A stretch of 7,996 bases of DNA, taken from the NCBI GenBank assembly GCA_018715445.1, contig DVLP01000096.1, forward strand, positions 1 through 7,996. The letters run 5' to 3'. This document shows, in pieces, positions 1 to 7,336 of this stretch. The notes under the pieces were generated by a model. It did no database searches. It saw only the letters and a list, made by a program, of their open reading frames with translations, and had not been told where the DNA came from. The stretch's first letter is position 1; each line of letters starts with the position of its first letter. This stretch comes from Candidatus Avipropionibacterium avicola. Lineage in GTDB: Bacteria; Actinomycetota; Actinomycetes; Propionibacteriales; Propionibacteriaceae. Made by a program: the position numbers and the translations under genes.

Positions 1-75
1 GCCGGCGCCATGTGGGCGGAGTCGAGACCGGGGCCCACCTCGTCTACGCTGACGGGGTGGACCTTGCCGACGTGA
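1..75 (+). CDS. Possible C-terminal tail of upstream gene (tilS expected), partial
   Basis: Frame 1 is open from the left edge to a TGA at 73-75, giving a 24-residue tail (begins AGAMWAESRP, ends GWTLPT) with mostly G or C third positions. The stop overlaps a GTG at 72 in the arrangement GTGA, the same junction type as at other genes here. In actinobacteria the gene before hpt is normally tilS (tRNA-Ile lysidine synthetase), so this could be its C-terminus. The tail is too short and too poorly conserved to recognise, so the identity rests on gene order alone. Frame 2 also stops nearby (50-52) and could be the real tail instead. Confidence 0.3.
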   Translation, partial: AGAMWAESRPGPTSSTLTGWTLPT

Positions 76-608
76 ACGACGACCTCACCCGTGTCCTGCA
101 CACCCAGGAGGCGATCGACGAGCGACTCGCCGAGATCGCCGCGGAGATCGACCGGGACTATCGGGACAAGGACCTGTTGCTGGTCGGCGTCCTCACCGGG
201 GCGGTGATGGTGATGGCCGATCTGTCCCGCGCGCTCACCTCGCACTGCCAGATGGACTGGATGGCGATCTCCTCCTACGGCACCGGCACCAAGTCCTCCG
301 GGGTGGTCCGCATCCTCAAGGACCTCAACACCGACATCGCCGGGCGTGACGTGCTCGTCGTCGAGGACATCATCGACACCGGCCTCACGCTGAGCTACCT
401 GCTGTCGAACCTGGAGTCCCGCGGCCCGGCGAGCCTGGAGATCATGACGATGTTCCGCAAGCCGGAGGCCCTGGAGAACCGGGTCGACGTGCGTTATGTG
501 GGCTTCGACATCCCCAACGAGTTCGTTGTCGGGTACGGCCTCGACTACAGCGAGCGCTACCGCAACCTCAAGGGCCTGGCCACCCTTGCCCCCCACGTCT
601 ATTCGTGA
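72..608 (+). CDS. hpt: Hypoxanthine phosphoribosyltransferase
   Basis: This cytoplasmic purine-salvage enzyme transfers phosphoribose from PRPP to hypoxanthine (and usually guanine) to give IMP or GMP. With the GTG at 72 the protein has 178 residues, the normal length for bacterial Hpt. The PRPP-binding loop VLVVEDIIDTG lies at residues 94-104, SSYG at 67-70, and the base-binding C-terminal block FDIPNEFVVGYGLDY at 145-159. The reading frame is open further upstream, and GTG codons at 57 (183 aa) and 12 (198 aa) are alternatives. I prefer 72 because the N-terminus then matches the family in length and forms a GTGA overlap with a possible upstream stop; no candidate has a strong ribosome-binding site. 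hpt next to ftsH is standard actinobacterial order. The family call is certain; the start is not. Confidence 0.95.
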   Translation: MNDDLTRVLHTQEAIDERLAEIAAEIDRDYRDKDLLLVGVLTGAVMVMADLSRALTSHCQMDWMAISSYGTGTKSSGVVRILKDLNTDIAGRDVLVVEDIIDTGLTLSYLLSNLESRGPASLEIMTMFRKPEALENRVDVRYVGFDIPNEFVVGYGLDYSERYRNLKGLATLAPHVYS

Positions 609-629
609 GCCCGAAGTACGATTCCGCCC

Positions 630-688
630 ATGAGTCGCTTGCATGGTGTGTCGCCAGGGCGCACCGCGGCTGTGATCCCAGGTAGGCC

Positions 689-692
<4 letters not shown>
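630..692 (+). CDS. Possible 20-residue leader ORF coupled to ftsH
   Basis: An ATG at 630 opens a 20-codon frame ([10 protein letters not shown]..., ending PGRP) whose TGA at 690-692 overlaps the ftsH ATG at 689-691 as ATGA. It fills most of the 80-base hpt-ftsH gap, and its last codons contain the ftsH ribosome-binding site (680-686), so ribosomes translating it would terminate exactly where ftsH starts. Against it, there is no clear Shine-Dalgarno sequence before 630, and third positions are much less G/C-rich than in the real genes, so the peptide itself is unlikely to be conserved. If real, it is more likely a coupling or regulatory leader than a functional peptide. Confidence 0.25.
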
Positions 693-2872
<2,180 letters not shown>

Positions 2873-2882
2873 ACGGCGGACC

Positions 2883-3497
2883 ATGGACACCCCTGACCTT
2901 CCCGCGCAGCAGCCCGGTGTTGACCATCCCCGCATCGAGGCAGCGGTCCGCGAGATCCTGATCGCGGTCGGTGAGGACCCCGACCGCGAGGGCCTGCTCG
3001 AGACCCCGGCGCGTGTCGCCCGGGCGTACGCGGAGGCCCTGGCCGGCATGCGGCAGGACCCCGAGCAGATCCTGCAGACGGTCTTCGACATCGGTCACGA
3101 GGAACTCGTCCTGGTCTGCGACATCGAGGTCTGGTCGTACTGCGAGCACCACATGGTGCCGTTCTCGGGCGTGGCCCATGTCGGCTACATCCCGGGTCCG
3201 TCGGGACGGGTGACCGGGCTGAGCAAGCTGGCCCGCCTGGTCGACGTCTACGCCCGCCGGCTGCAGGTCCAGGAACGGCTGACCACCCAGGTGGCCGATG
3301 CCTTGGTGCAGCACCTCGAGCCCGCTGGGGTGATCGTGGTGATCGAGTGTGAGCACCTGTGCATGGCGATGCGGGGGGTGCGCAAGCCGGGCAGTCGTAC
3401 CGTCACCTCGGCCGTACGGGGACAGCTGCGCAACACCGCGACCCGAGCCGAGGCGATGAGCCTGATCACCCAGCGCCAGGGCGTACGACACGGATGA
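2883..3497 (+). CDS. folE: GTP cyclohydrolase I (FolE)
   Basis: This enzyme catalyses the first committed step of folate synthesis: GTP to 7,8-dihydroneopterin triphosphate plus formate, in a cytoplasmic homodecamer. The 204-residue product fits the family. The zinc ligands are visible as Cys87 and His90 in CEHH (87-90) and Cys160 in EHLCM, with the likely catalytic histidine at 158. [10 protein letters not shown] (40-49) and [10 protein letters not shown] (112-121) are further family blocks. The ATG at 2883 lies 10 bases after the ftsH stop with a weak GGCGGA before it. The frame is open upstream into ftsH, but that extension only reads the ftsH tail out of frame. The last codon and stop overlap the folP start as ATGA, so the two are translationally coupled. 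Confidence 0.97.
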   Translation: MDTPDLPAQQPGVDHPRIEAAVREILIAVGEDPDREGLLETPARVARAYAEALAGMRQDPEQILQTVFDIGHEELVLVCDIEVWSYCEHHMVPFSGVAHVGYIPGPSGRVTGLSKLARLVDVYARRLQVQERLTTQVADALVQHLEPAGVIVVIECEHLCMAMRGVRKPGSRTVTSAVRGQLRNTATRAEAMSLITQRQGVRHG

Positions 3498-4345
3498 GTG
3501 ACCCACGGGTGAGTGACCCACGGGCCCTGCCCCGCCCGGGCCGCACCGTGGTCGTGGGCGTGGTCAACGTGACCCCGGACAGCTTCTCCGACGGTGGCCG
3601 CTGGTACGAGCCGCAGGCCGCGATCGGGCACGGTCGCGACCTGGTCGCCCAGGGGGCGGACCTGATCGACGTCGGTGGCGAGTCGACCCGTCCGGGGGCG
3701 GACCGTCCCAGCCAGGACGAGGAACTGCGCCGGGTACTGCCCGTGGTGGAGTCGTTGGCGCCGTTGGGGGTCGGGATCAGCGTCGACACGATGCGTCCGG
3801 AGGTGGCCCGGCAGGCGGTGGCGTGCGGGGCGACCCTGATCAACGACGTCTCCGGCGGGATGGCCGATCCGCAGATGCTCACGACGGTGGCCGAGCTGGG
3901 GGTGCCGTACCTGCTGATGCACTGGCGCGGGCACTCGCTCGACATGCAGTCGCGGGCGGTCTACCACGATGTCGTCACCGAGGTGCGCGACGAGCTGGCC
4001 CGTCAGGTGGAGGTGGCCCTGGCCGCCGGCATCGCCGAACAGCGGCTGGTGCTGGACCCGGGGTTGGGCTTCGCCAAGACCGCCGAGCACAACTGGGCCT
4101 TGCTGCGCCGGGCCGACTTCCTCGACCCGCTGGGCCTGCCGGTGCTGTGGGGGGTCTCCCGCAAGGCCTTCCTGGGGCGGCTGCTGGCCAACGGTGAGCA
4201 ACTGCGTCCCGCAGTCGAGCGTGATGACGCGACGGTGGCGGTGACCACGGCGCTGGCCCTGGCCGGGGCGTGGGGGGTACGGACCCACACCGTACGAGCC
4301 CATCGCGACGCGATCGCGGTGGCCGAGCAGCTACGGCACCGCTGA
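3494..4345 (+). CDS. folP: Dihydropteroate synthase (FolP)
   Basis: FolP condenses 6-hydroxymethyl-7,8-dihydropterin pyrophosphate with p-aminobenzoate to dihydropteroate; it is the target of sulfonamides. The protein is a 283-residue TIM barrel with every expected block: [11 protein letters not shown] (25-35), GGESTRPGA (61-69), SVDT (96-99), NDVSGG (117-122), MHWRG (142-146), DPGLGFAK (188-195), SRKAFLG (222-228) and the C-terminal Arg268/His270 pair. The ATG at 3494 overlaps the folE stop. A second candidate start, GTG 3509, exists because the first 15 bases are tandemly duplicated, giving the N-terminus [10 protein letters not shown]; either start leaves the catalytic part whole. No strong ribosome-binding site is seen, consistent with coupling to folE. 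Actinobacteria can carry a second non-functional FolP paralogue, but the intact motifs and operon place mark this as the true enzyme. Confidence 0.97.
   Translation: MSDPRVSDPRALPRPGRTVVVGVVNVTPDSFSDGGRWYEPQAAIGHGRDLVAQGADLIDVGGESTRPGADRPSQDEELRRVLPVVESLAPLGVGISVDTMRPEVARQAVACGATLINDVSGGMADPQMLTTVAELGVPYLLMHWRGHSLDMQSRAVYHDVVTEVRDELARQVEVALAAGIAEQRLVLDPGLGFAKTAEHNWALLRRADFLDPLGLPVLWGVSRKAFLGRLLANGEQLRPAVERDDATVAVTTALALAGAWGVRTHTVRAHRDAIAVAEQLRHR
3495..3524 (+). repeat. Perfect 2 x 15-bp tandem repeat over the folE/folP junction
   Basis: The 15-base unit TGAGTGACCCACGGG occurs twice in direct succession (3495-3509 and 3510-3524). It is in frame for both genes: it duplicates the folE stop codon TGA and the folP N-terminal codons, and turns the ATGA overlap into a second GTGA at 3509. 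The protein effect is the duplicated SDPR at the FolP N-terminus. Confidence 0.9.
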
Positions 4346-4358
4346 GGCGTGGGTCACT

Positions 4359-4402
4359 CCGCCGGGGACCGAGGGGTCCGCGGTGGAGCGGTGGGGTAGC
4401 CT
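4359..4402 (+). promoter_or_regulatory. Candidate hairpin and weak promoter in the folP-folB gap
   Basis: The 89 bases between folP and folB form the only real gap inside the fol operon. They contain a short hairpin, GGACC (4366-4370) and GGTCC (4375-4379) around a GAGG loop, with possible further pairing of CCGC (4359-4362) to GCGG (4380-4383). There is no T-run, so it is not a classic terminator. A TAGCCT at 4397-4402 resembles an actinobacterial -10 box, but I see no convincing -35. An internal promoter for folB-folK is possible but weakly supported. Confidence 0.25.
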
Positions 4403-4416
4403 CGCCTCAGATCGAC

Positions 4417-4426
4417 GAGGAAAGGG
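4417..4426 (+). promoter_or_regulatory. Ribosome-binding site deciding the folB start
   Basis: The purine-rich run GAGGAAAGGG ends 8 bases before the GTG at 4435. It is the best Shine-Dalgarno sequence near the folB N-terminus and favours this start over the in-frame GTG at 4456 and over the long upstream extension into folP. Confidence 0.6.
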
Positions 4427-4434
4427 CGGCTCAG

Positions 4435-4809
4435 GTGGAGCGACAGCTGGACCGGGTGACACTCACCGGCCTGCGGGCCCACGGGTATCACGGTGTCCTC
4501 GAGTCCGAGCGCCGCGACGGCCAGGAATTCGTGGTCGATGTTGCCTGTGAACTCGACGTGTCCACTGCTGGGCGCACCGATGACCTTTCCGACACCGTCG
4601 ACTATGCAGCATTGGCGACCGCGGTGAACTCCGATATCGTGGGGGACCCCGTGCAATTGATCGAGACCCTCGCCGAGAGGGTCGCCCAGACCTGTCTGGC
4701 CCACCCACCCGTGGTGGCCGTGGAGGTCACCGTTCACAAGCCGACGGCACCGATCCCCGTCCCATTCGACGACGTGACCGTCACTGTGAGAAGGAGTGCT
4801 TCCCGATGA
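4435..4809 (+). CDS. folB: Dihydroneopterin aldolase (FolB)
   Basis: FolB cleaves 7,8-dihydroneopterin to 6-hydroxymethyl-7,8-dihydropterin and glycolaldehyde. The 124-residue product is a small T-fold protein of normal family size. The N-terminal signature GLRAHGYHGVLESER spans 12-26 and includes the likely pterin-site glutamate; DTVDYAAL (53-60) and LIETLAERVA (75-84) are typical, and Lys102 in VHKP is the expected catalytic lysine. The GTG at 4435 is chosen for its ribosome-binding site (4417-4426); a start at GTG 4456 would still keep the active site. The gene stops inside the folK start codon region (ATGA at 4806-4809), so FolB and FolK, which act one after the other, are translationally coupled. 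Confidence 0.95.
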   Translation: MERQLDRVTLTGLRAHGYHGVLESERRDGQEFVVDVACELDVSTAGRTDDLSDTVDYAALATAVNSDIVGDPVQLIETLAERVAQTCLAHPPVVAVEVTVHKPTAPIPVPFDDVTVTVRRSASR

Positions 4810-5360
4810 GCAGCCCGAACCCCCACGCGTTCGACACCGACACCCTCAGTGGCATGAAACCGCTGCGCAAAGCGGTGTACGCGATCGGGTCCAACCTGGG
4901 TGATCGCCTCTCCAACCTGCAGGGCGCGGTCGACGGCATCCGCGACACCCCCGATGTGATCGTGGTCGACATCTCCTCGGTGTACGAGACCAAGGCGGTC
5001 GGCGGTCCCGAGGACTCCCCGGACTTCCTGAACATGGTGATCGTGGCCGAGACCACCCTCGAGCCCCGCACGCTGCTGGAGCGGGCGATGGCAATCGAGG
5101 ACGCCTACGGCCGGGTGCGCGAGGAGCGGCACGGTCCCCGTACCCTCGACGTCGACCTGATCGTGGTCGGCGATGCGGTCGTCAACGAGCCCGACCTGAC
5201 CCTGCCGCACCCCTTCGCCCATGACCGTGGCTTCGTCCTGGTGCCGTGGGCCGAGGTCGACTCCCGCGGCGAGATCCCGGGCTGGGGCAATGTGTTGGAG
5301 CGTGCCCGCCAGGTCGACCTCGCCGGTGTCGTACGGCGCAACGACCTCAGCGTGGAGTGA
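4806..5360 (+). CDS. folK: 2-amino-4-hydroxy-6-hydroxymethyldihydropteridine pyrophosphokinase (FolK)
   Basis: FolK transfers pyrophosphate from ATP to 6-hydroxymethyl-7,8-dihydropterin, making the substrate of FolP. The 184-residue sequence shows AIGSNLGDR (26-34), VYET (59-62), GGPEDSPDFLN (66-76), and the Mg-ATP block HGPRTLDVDLI (109-119) with the paired aspartates 115 and 117; LPHP (133-136) and R141-GFVLVP close the domain. The start ATG 4806 has a strong AAGGAG at 4791-4796, 9 bases upstream, inside the folB 3' end. This start gives about 20 residues before the core fold; an internal ATG at 4854 would remove most of them but has no ribosome-binding site. The stop overlaps the next start as GTGA. 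Confidence 0.97.
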   Translation: MSSPNPHAFDTDTLSGMKPLRKAVYAIGSNLGDRLSNLQGAVDGIRDTPDVIVVDISSVYETKAVGGPEDSPDFLNMVIVAETTLEPRTLLERAMAIEDAYGRVREERHGPRTLDVDLIVVGDAVVNEPDLTLPHPFAHDRGFVLVPWAEVDSRGEIPGWGNVLERARQVDLAGVVRRNDLSVE

Positions 5361-5875
5361 CCGACCCGGAGGGCGCCACGCCCTCGGAGCCAGAACCGGA
5401 GCTGACCGGTCGGATCAGCATCACGCCGTGGTGGCACATCGGGGTCGCCGCCGTGGCAGGGGCCCTGGTGGGTCGGATCGTCGTGTTGGTGGTGACCTCG
5501 CTGACCGGGGCGGCGCCGAGCCTGCCGTGGACGCTGGTCCTGCTGTTGTGGTTGTTGGTGCTGACGGTGGCCGAGCTGGCCCGCAGCACACGTCGTCGGG
5601 TCCATGTCGAGCGGCGCTGGGTGGCCGCCCATCGGGGGATCAGGCTGCTGGCGATCGGCAAGGCTGCCGCCCTGACCGGCGGATTCGTGGCCGGGGCGCT
5701 GGTGGCCTTCGGGCTCGGTTTCGTCGATCGACTGCACATCCCGGCCCTCGCCTGGCGCGCGGGTCTGGCCGGGCTCGGGGCAGTGGCCGGGGTCCTGGTC
5801 GCGGTCGCCGGTCGCGCCCTGCAGCGGGCCTGCCACGTGCCCGAGGACGATCCGCCGGCACCGGCGGCCCGCTGA
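5357..5875 (+). CDS. DUF3180 family membrane protein
   Basis: This 172-residue integral membrane protein has four predicted helices at about 26-48, 56-75, 98-122 and 131-155, and short acidic/proline-rich ends. The ending RACHVPEDDPP (157-167), the GKA motif at 101-103 at the start of helix 3 and the location directly after folK match the actinobacterial DUF3180 family, which is regularly found at this spot. Its biochemical role is unknown; co-occurrence with folate genes is not proof of a folate function. The GTG at 5357 overlaps the folK stop (GTGA), which implies coupling and fixes the start; the frame is open further upstream but only inside folK. Gene end and operon end probably coincide, since about 100 bases without a gene follow. 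Confidence 0.85.
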   Translation: MTDPEGATPSEPEPELTGRISITPWWHIGVAAVAGALVGRIVVLVVTSLTGAAPSLPWTLVLLLWLLVLTVAELARSTRRRVHVERRWVAAHRGIRLLAIGKAAALTGGFVAGALVAFGLGFVDRLHIPALAWRAGLAGLGAVAGVLVAVAGRALQRACHVPEDDPPAPAAR

Positions 5876-5959
5876 GCGTCGCGCTGAGGATTCGCGGTGG
5901 GGCGCAGGAAATCTCGGGGCGCGCCCGTCGAGGTCGGAGGTGGAACGGGTCGCGGTCCT

Positions 5960-5965
5960 TAGGAT
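5960..5965 (+). promoter_or_regulatory. Candidate -10 box for a leaderless or near-leaderless transcript
   Basis: TAGGAT fits the actinobacterial -10 pattern TANNNT and ends 7 bases before the GTG at 5973, the spacing expected if transcription begins at the start codon. No clear -35 is seen upstream. The same bases (AGGAT, 5961-5965) could instead act as a ribosome-binding site 7 bases before that GTG, so promoter and Shine-Dalgarno readings compete. Confidence 0.4.
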
Positions 5966-5972
5966 GACCAGC

Positions 5973-6659
5973 GTGAGTACTCGTAATCTGGCTCGACCCG
6001 TGGCCCCGGCCACCCTTCCCTGGCGTCGCGTCACCCTGTACGTCCTGATCGCCTGTGGCGCCGTGGCTCTGGCCGCGGTCGCCGGGCCGGAATGGGTCGT
6101 ACGGGTCGGGGCGATCGTCGCCATCGCCACCGGTGTGGTGGCTGCCGTCCTGGCGACCCGCGCCTTCCGTGCCCTCGACCATGACCATCGCCGTGCGCGC
6201 GGTCGGGAAGTCGTGGAAATGGAGCGCTCCCATGGCGATCGGCTGCGGCAACATCGCCGCGATGATGCCGAAGTCGCTTCCACCATCCGTGAACACCTGC
6301 GCCGTCAGGGAGCCGAGAACGAGCACCTGCGTGATCGTCTCGGTGAGGCCCATGAGGTCATCGGTCAACAACAGCAGAGCCTGACGGCACTTGATGCCGA
6401 GCGCACCGAGTTGCAGCGCGAACTCCGGGCCAAGGACGACACGATCACTGACCTGCGCACCACGGTGGAGAGCCAGGAAGTCGAATTGTCGGCATTGCTC
6501 GGTGATGTGGATGCGGCCGAGATCTACACCATGCCCCGTCGGGTCCGATCGGCCGAGCGAGCCGTCGCTCCCGATCCCAGTGAGCCGGTGGATCTGGCCA
6601 CGGCACAGACCGCGGCCCAGGCCGTACCTCCGGTTGAGGAACTGCGTCAGCAGGCCTGA
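5973..6659 (+). CDS. Membrane-anchored coiled-coil protein of unknown function
   Basis: I do not recognise this family. The 228-residue product has a basic N-terminus, a tight helical hairpin in the membrane (about 20-38 and 43-62, joined by PEWVVR), then a charged, heptad-like region from about 80 to 178 rich in Arg, Glu, Gln and Leu that should form a long coiled coil. A Pro/Ala-rich, probably flexible C-terminus follows. Positive charges before helix 1 and after helix 2 (RRARGR) predict both ends in the cytoplasm. Start choice: GTG 5973 has AGGAT just upstream; ATG 5964 and GTG 5940 are in-frame alternatives. It stands alone between the folate operon and lsr2, where other actinobacteria carry a membrane protein and pantothenate genes. 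The layout suggests a scaffold or tether; no catalytic motif is visible. Confidence 0.8.
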   Translation: MSTRNLARPVAPATLPWRRVTLYVLIACGAVALAAVAGPEWVVRVGAIVAIATGVVAAVLATRAFRALDHDHRRARGREVVEMERSHGDRLRQHRRDDAEVASTIREHLRRQGAENEHLRDRLGEAHEVIGQQQQSLTALDAERTELQRELRAKDDTITDLRTTVESQEVELSALLGDVDAAEIYTMPRRVRSAERAVAPDPSEPVDLATAQTAAQAVPPVEELRQQA

Positions 6660-6679
6660 TCAACGCATACCGACGACAT

Positions 6680-6717
6680 CAATCCTGATTGGTCAATGAG
6701 AGGTCCAATCAGGATTG
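6680..6717. repeat. 13-bp perfect inverted repeat made of two palindromes, upstream of lsr2
   Basis: CAATCCTGATTGG (6680-6692) and CCAATCAGGATTG (6705-6717) are exact reverse complements separated by 12 bases. Each arm is itself a dyad of the form CAATC-NN-GATTG, with centres 26 bp apart. Further half-sites, GATTGG at 6727-6732 and TCAATC at 6761-6766, lie closer to lsr2. This could be a pair of operators controlling lsr2, or a hairpin terminating the transcript of the gene that stops at 6659; no T-run follows it. The pattern is seen directly; the function is inferred. Confidence 0.75.
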
Positions 6718-6720
6718 GGG

Positions 6721-6749
6721 TGGTTGGATTGGTGACGGGTTGTTATGCT
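6721..6749 (+). promoter_or_regulatory. Candidate lsr2 promoter
   Basis: TATGCT at 6744-6749 is a good -10 candidate, and TGGTTG at 6721-6726 sits 17 bp upstream as a poor -35. A start near 6756 would leave a roughly 40-base leader before the GTG at 6796. The -10 lies in the loop of a 6-bp inverted repeat (TGACGG 6733-6738, CCGTCA 6751-6756), and the CAATC palindromes end just upstream of the -35. Confidence 0.4.
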
Positions 6750-6795
6750 TCCGTCATATTTCAATCGCCAGTCTGGCTGATCAGGAGATGGGACT

Positions 6796-7116
6796 GTGGC
6801 ACAGAAGATTCAGGTCATCCTCGAGGACGACCTCGATGGTTCGAAGGGTGACGAGACCGTCCGATTCGGGCTGGATGGTGTCGATTACGAGATCGATCTG
6901 TCAAAGAAGAATGCCAAGGCGATTCGTGATGCTCTGGCCGCCTACATCGATGCGGGTCGCCGTGTACGGGCTGCCCGGACCCGTCGGGCCAGCAGCGGTC
7001 GCGGCCGCAACGAGGCCAAGACCATCCGTGACTGGGCTGCCGCCAACGGTTACGAGGTGAGCTCACGCGGGCGCGTCCCGGCCCACATCCGTGAGGCCTA
7101 CGAAGCGGCCAACTGA
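6796..7116 (+). CDS. lsr2: Lsr2, H-NS-like nucleoid-associated protein
   Basis: Lsr2 is the actinobacterial xenogeneic silencer: it binds the minor groove of AT-rich DNA, oligomerises and represses horizontally acquired genes. The 106-residue product shows the N-terminal dimerisation domain (KIQVILEDDLDG at 4-15, then VRFGLDGVDYEIDLSKKNA, split here as VRFGLDGVDYEIDL 22-35 and SKKNA 36-40), a basic linker (55-71, RRVRAARTRR and GRGR), and the C-terminal DNA-binding domain from about 75 with IRDWAAANGYEVS and the AT-hook-like SRGRVP (90-95). The GTG start at 6796 has AGGAG at 6783-6787, 8 bases upstream, and gives the canonical MAQK beginning. It lies in its own transcription unit, with a comparatively AT-rich promoter region that is a plausible self-binding site, and a hairpin follows. 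Placement just before clpC is the usual one. Confidence 0.97.
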   Translation: MAQKIQVILEDDLDGSKGDETVRFGLDGVDYEIDLSKKNAKAIRDALAAYIDAGRRVRAARTRRASSGRGRNEAKTIRDWAAANGYEVSSRGRVPAHIREAYEAAN

Positions 7117-7129
7117 TACGTCGACGAGT

Positions 7130-7161
7130 GGCCGGCACTGCCCCCCGTGGCGGTGCCGGCC
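7130..7161 (+). terminator. Hairpin terminator after lsr2
   Basis: GGCCGGCACTG (7130-7140) pairs with CGGTGCCGGCC (7151-7161) in an 11-bp stem with one G-T wobble, extendable by two more pairs into the C-rich loop. It begins 13 bases after the lsr2 stop. No T-run follows, which is common for stem-only terminators in actinobacteria. It separates lsr2 from clpC. Confidence 0.75.
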
Positions 7162-7229
7162 GCGTCATGTCCGACCCACCGTCCGCCGAGGGCGAACACC
7201 GGGAATCGTCGCAGGTCGGTGGGCGCTAC

Positions 7230-7235
7230 TAGAAT
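7230..7235 (+). promoter_or_regulatory. Candidate clpC -10 box
   Basis: TAGAAT is one base from the TATAAT consensus and lies in the middle of the 175-base gene-free stretch between the lsr2 terminator and clpC. A start near 7242 would give a leader of about 95 bases. No convincing -35 is visible. I looked for a ClgR-type site (CGC-N5-GCG), which controls clpC in several actinobacteria, and did not find a good one. Confidence 0.45.
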
Positions 7236-7336
7236 TGAGCCCGGTTCGCGCAGGGAGGGCGACGACCTCGACCTCCTCGTACGGGCCAACGGGGTCACCA
7301 GCTCGGTGATGTCCAGATGACCAGGAGTGGCGAAGC

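Noticed and set aside
4270..4434. N-terminal extension of folB into folP
   Set aside because: Arg/Gly/Pro-rich out-of-frame reading of folP; the ribosome-binding site before GTG 4435 and normal FolB length argue against it.
5917..5926. GGGCGCGCCC palindrome after DUF3180 as terminator or operator
   Set aside because: Short, purely GC and without a loop; such palindromes are expected often in GC-rich DNA.
5105..6371. Minus-strand frames opposite folK, DUF3180 and the coiled-coil gene
   Set aside because: Low-complexity Arg/Ser/Pro-rich translations antisense to plausible + strand genes with ribosome-binding sites and overlaps.
6767..6777. GCCAGTCTGGC palindrome before the lsr2 ribosome-binding site
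   Set aside because: The one-base centre cannot form an RNA hairpin without opening most of the stem, and it is too short to call as an operator.
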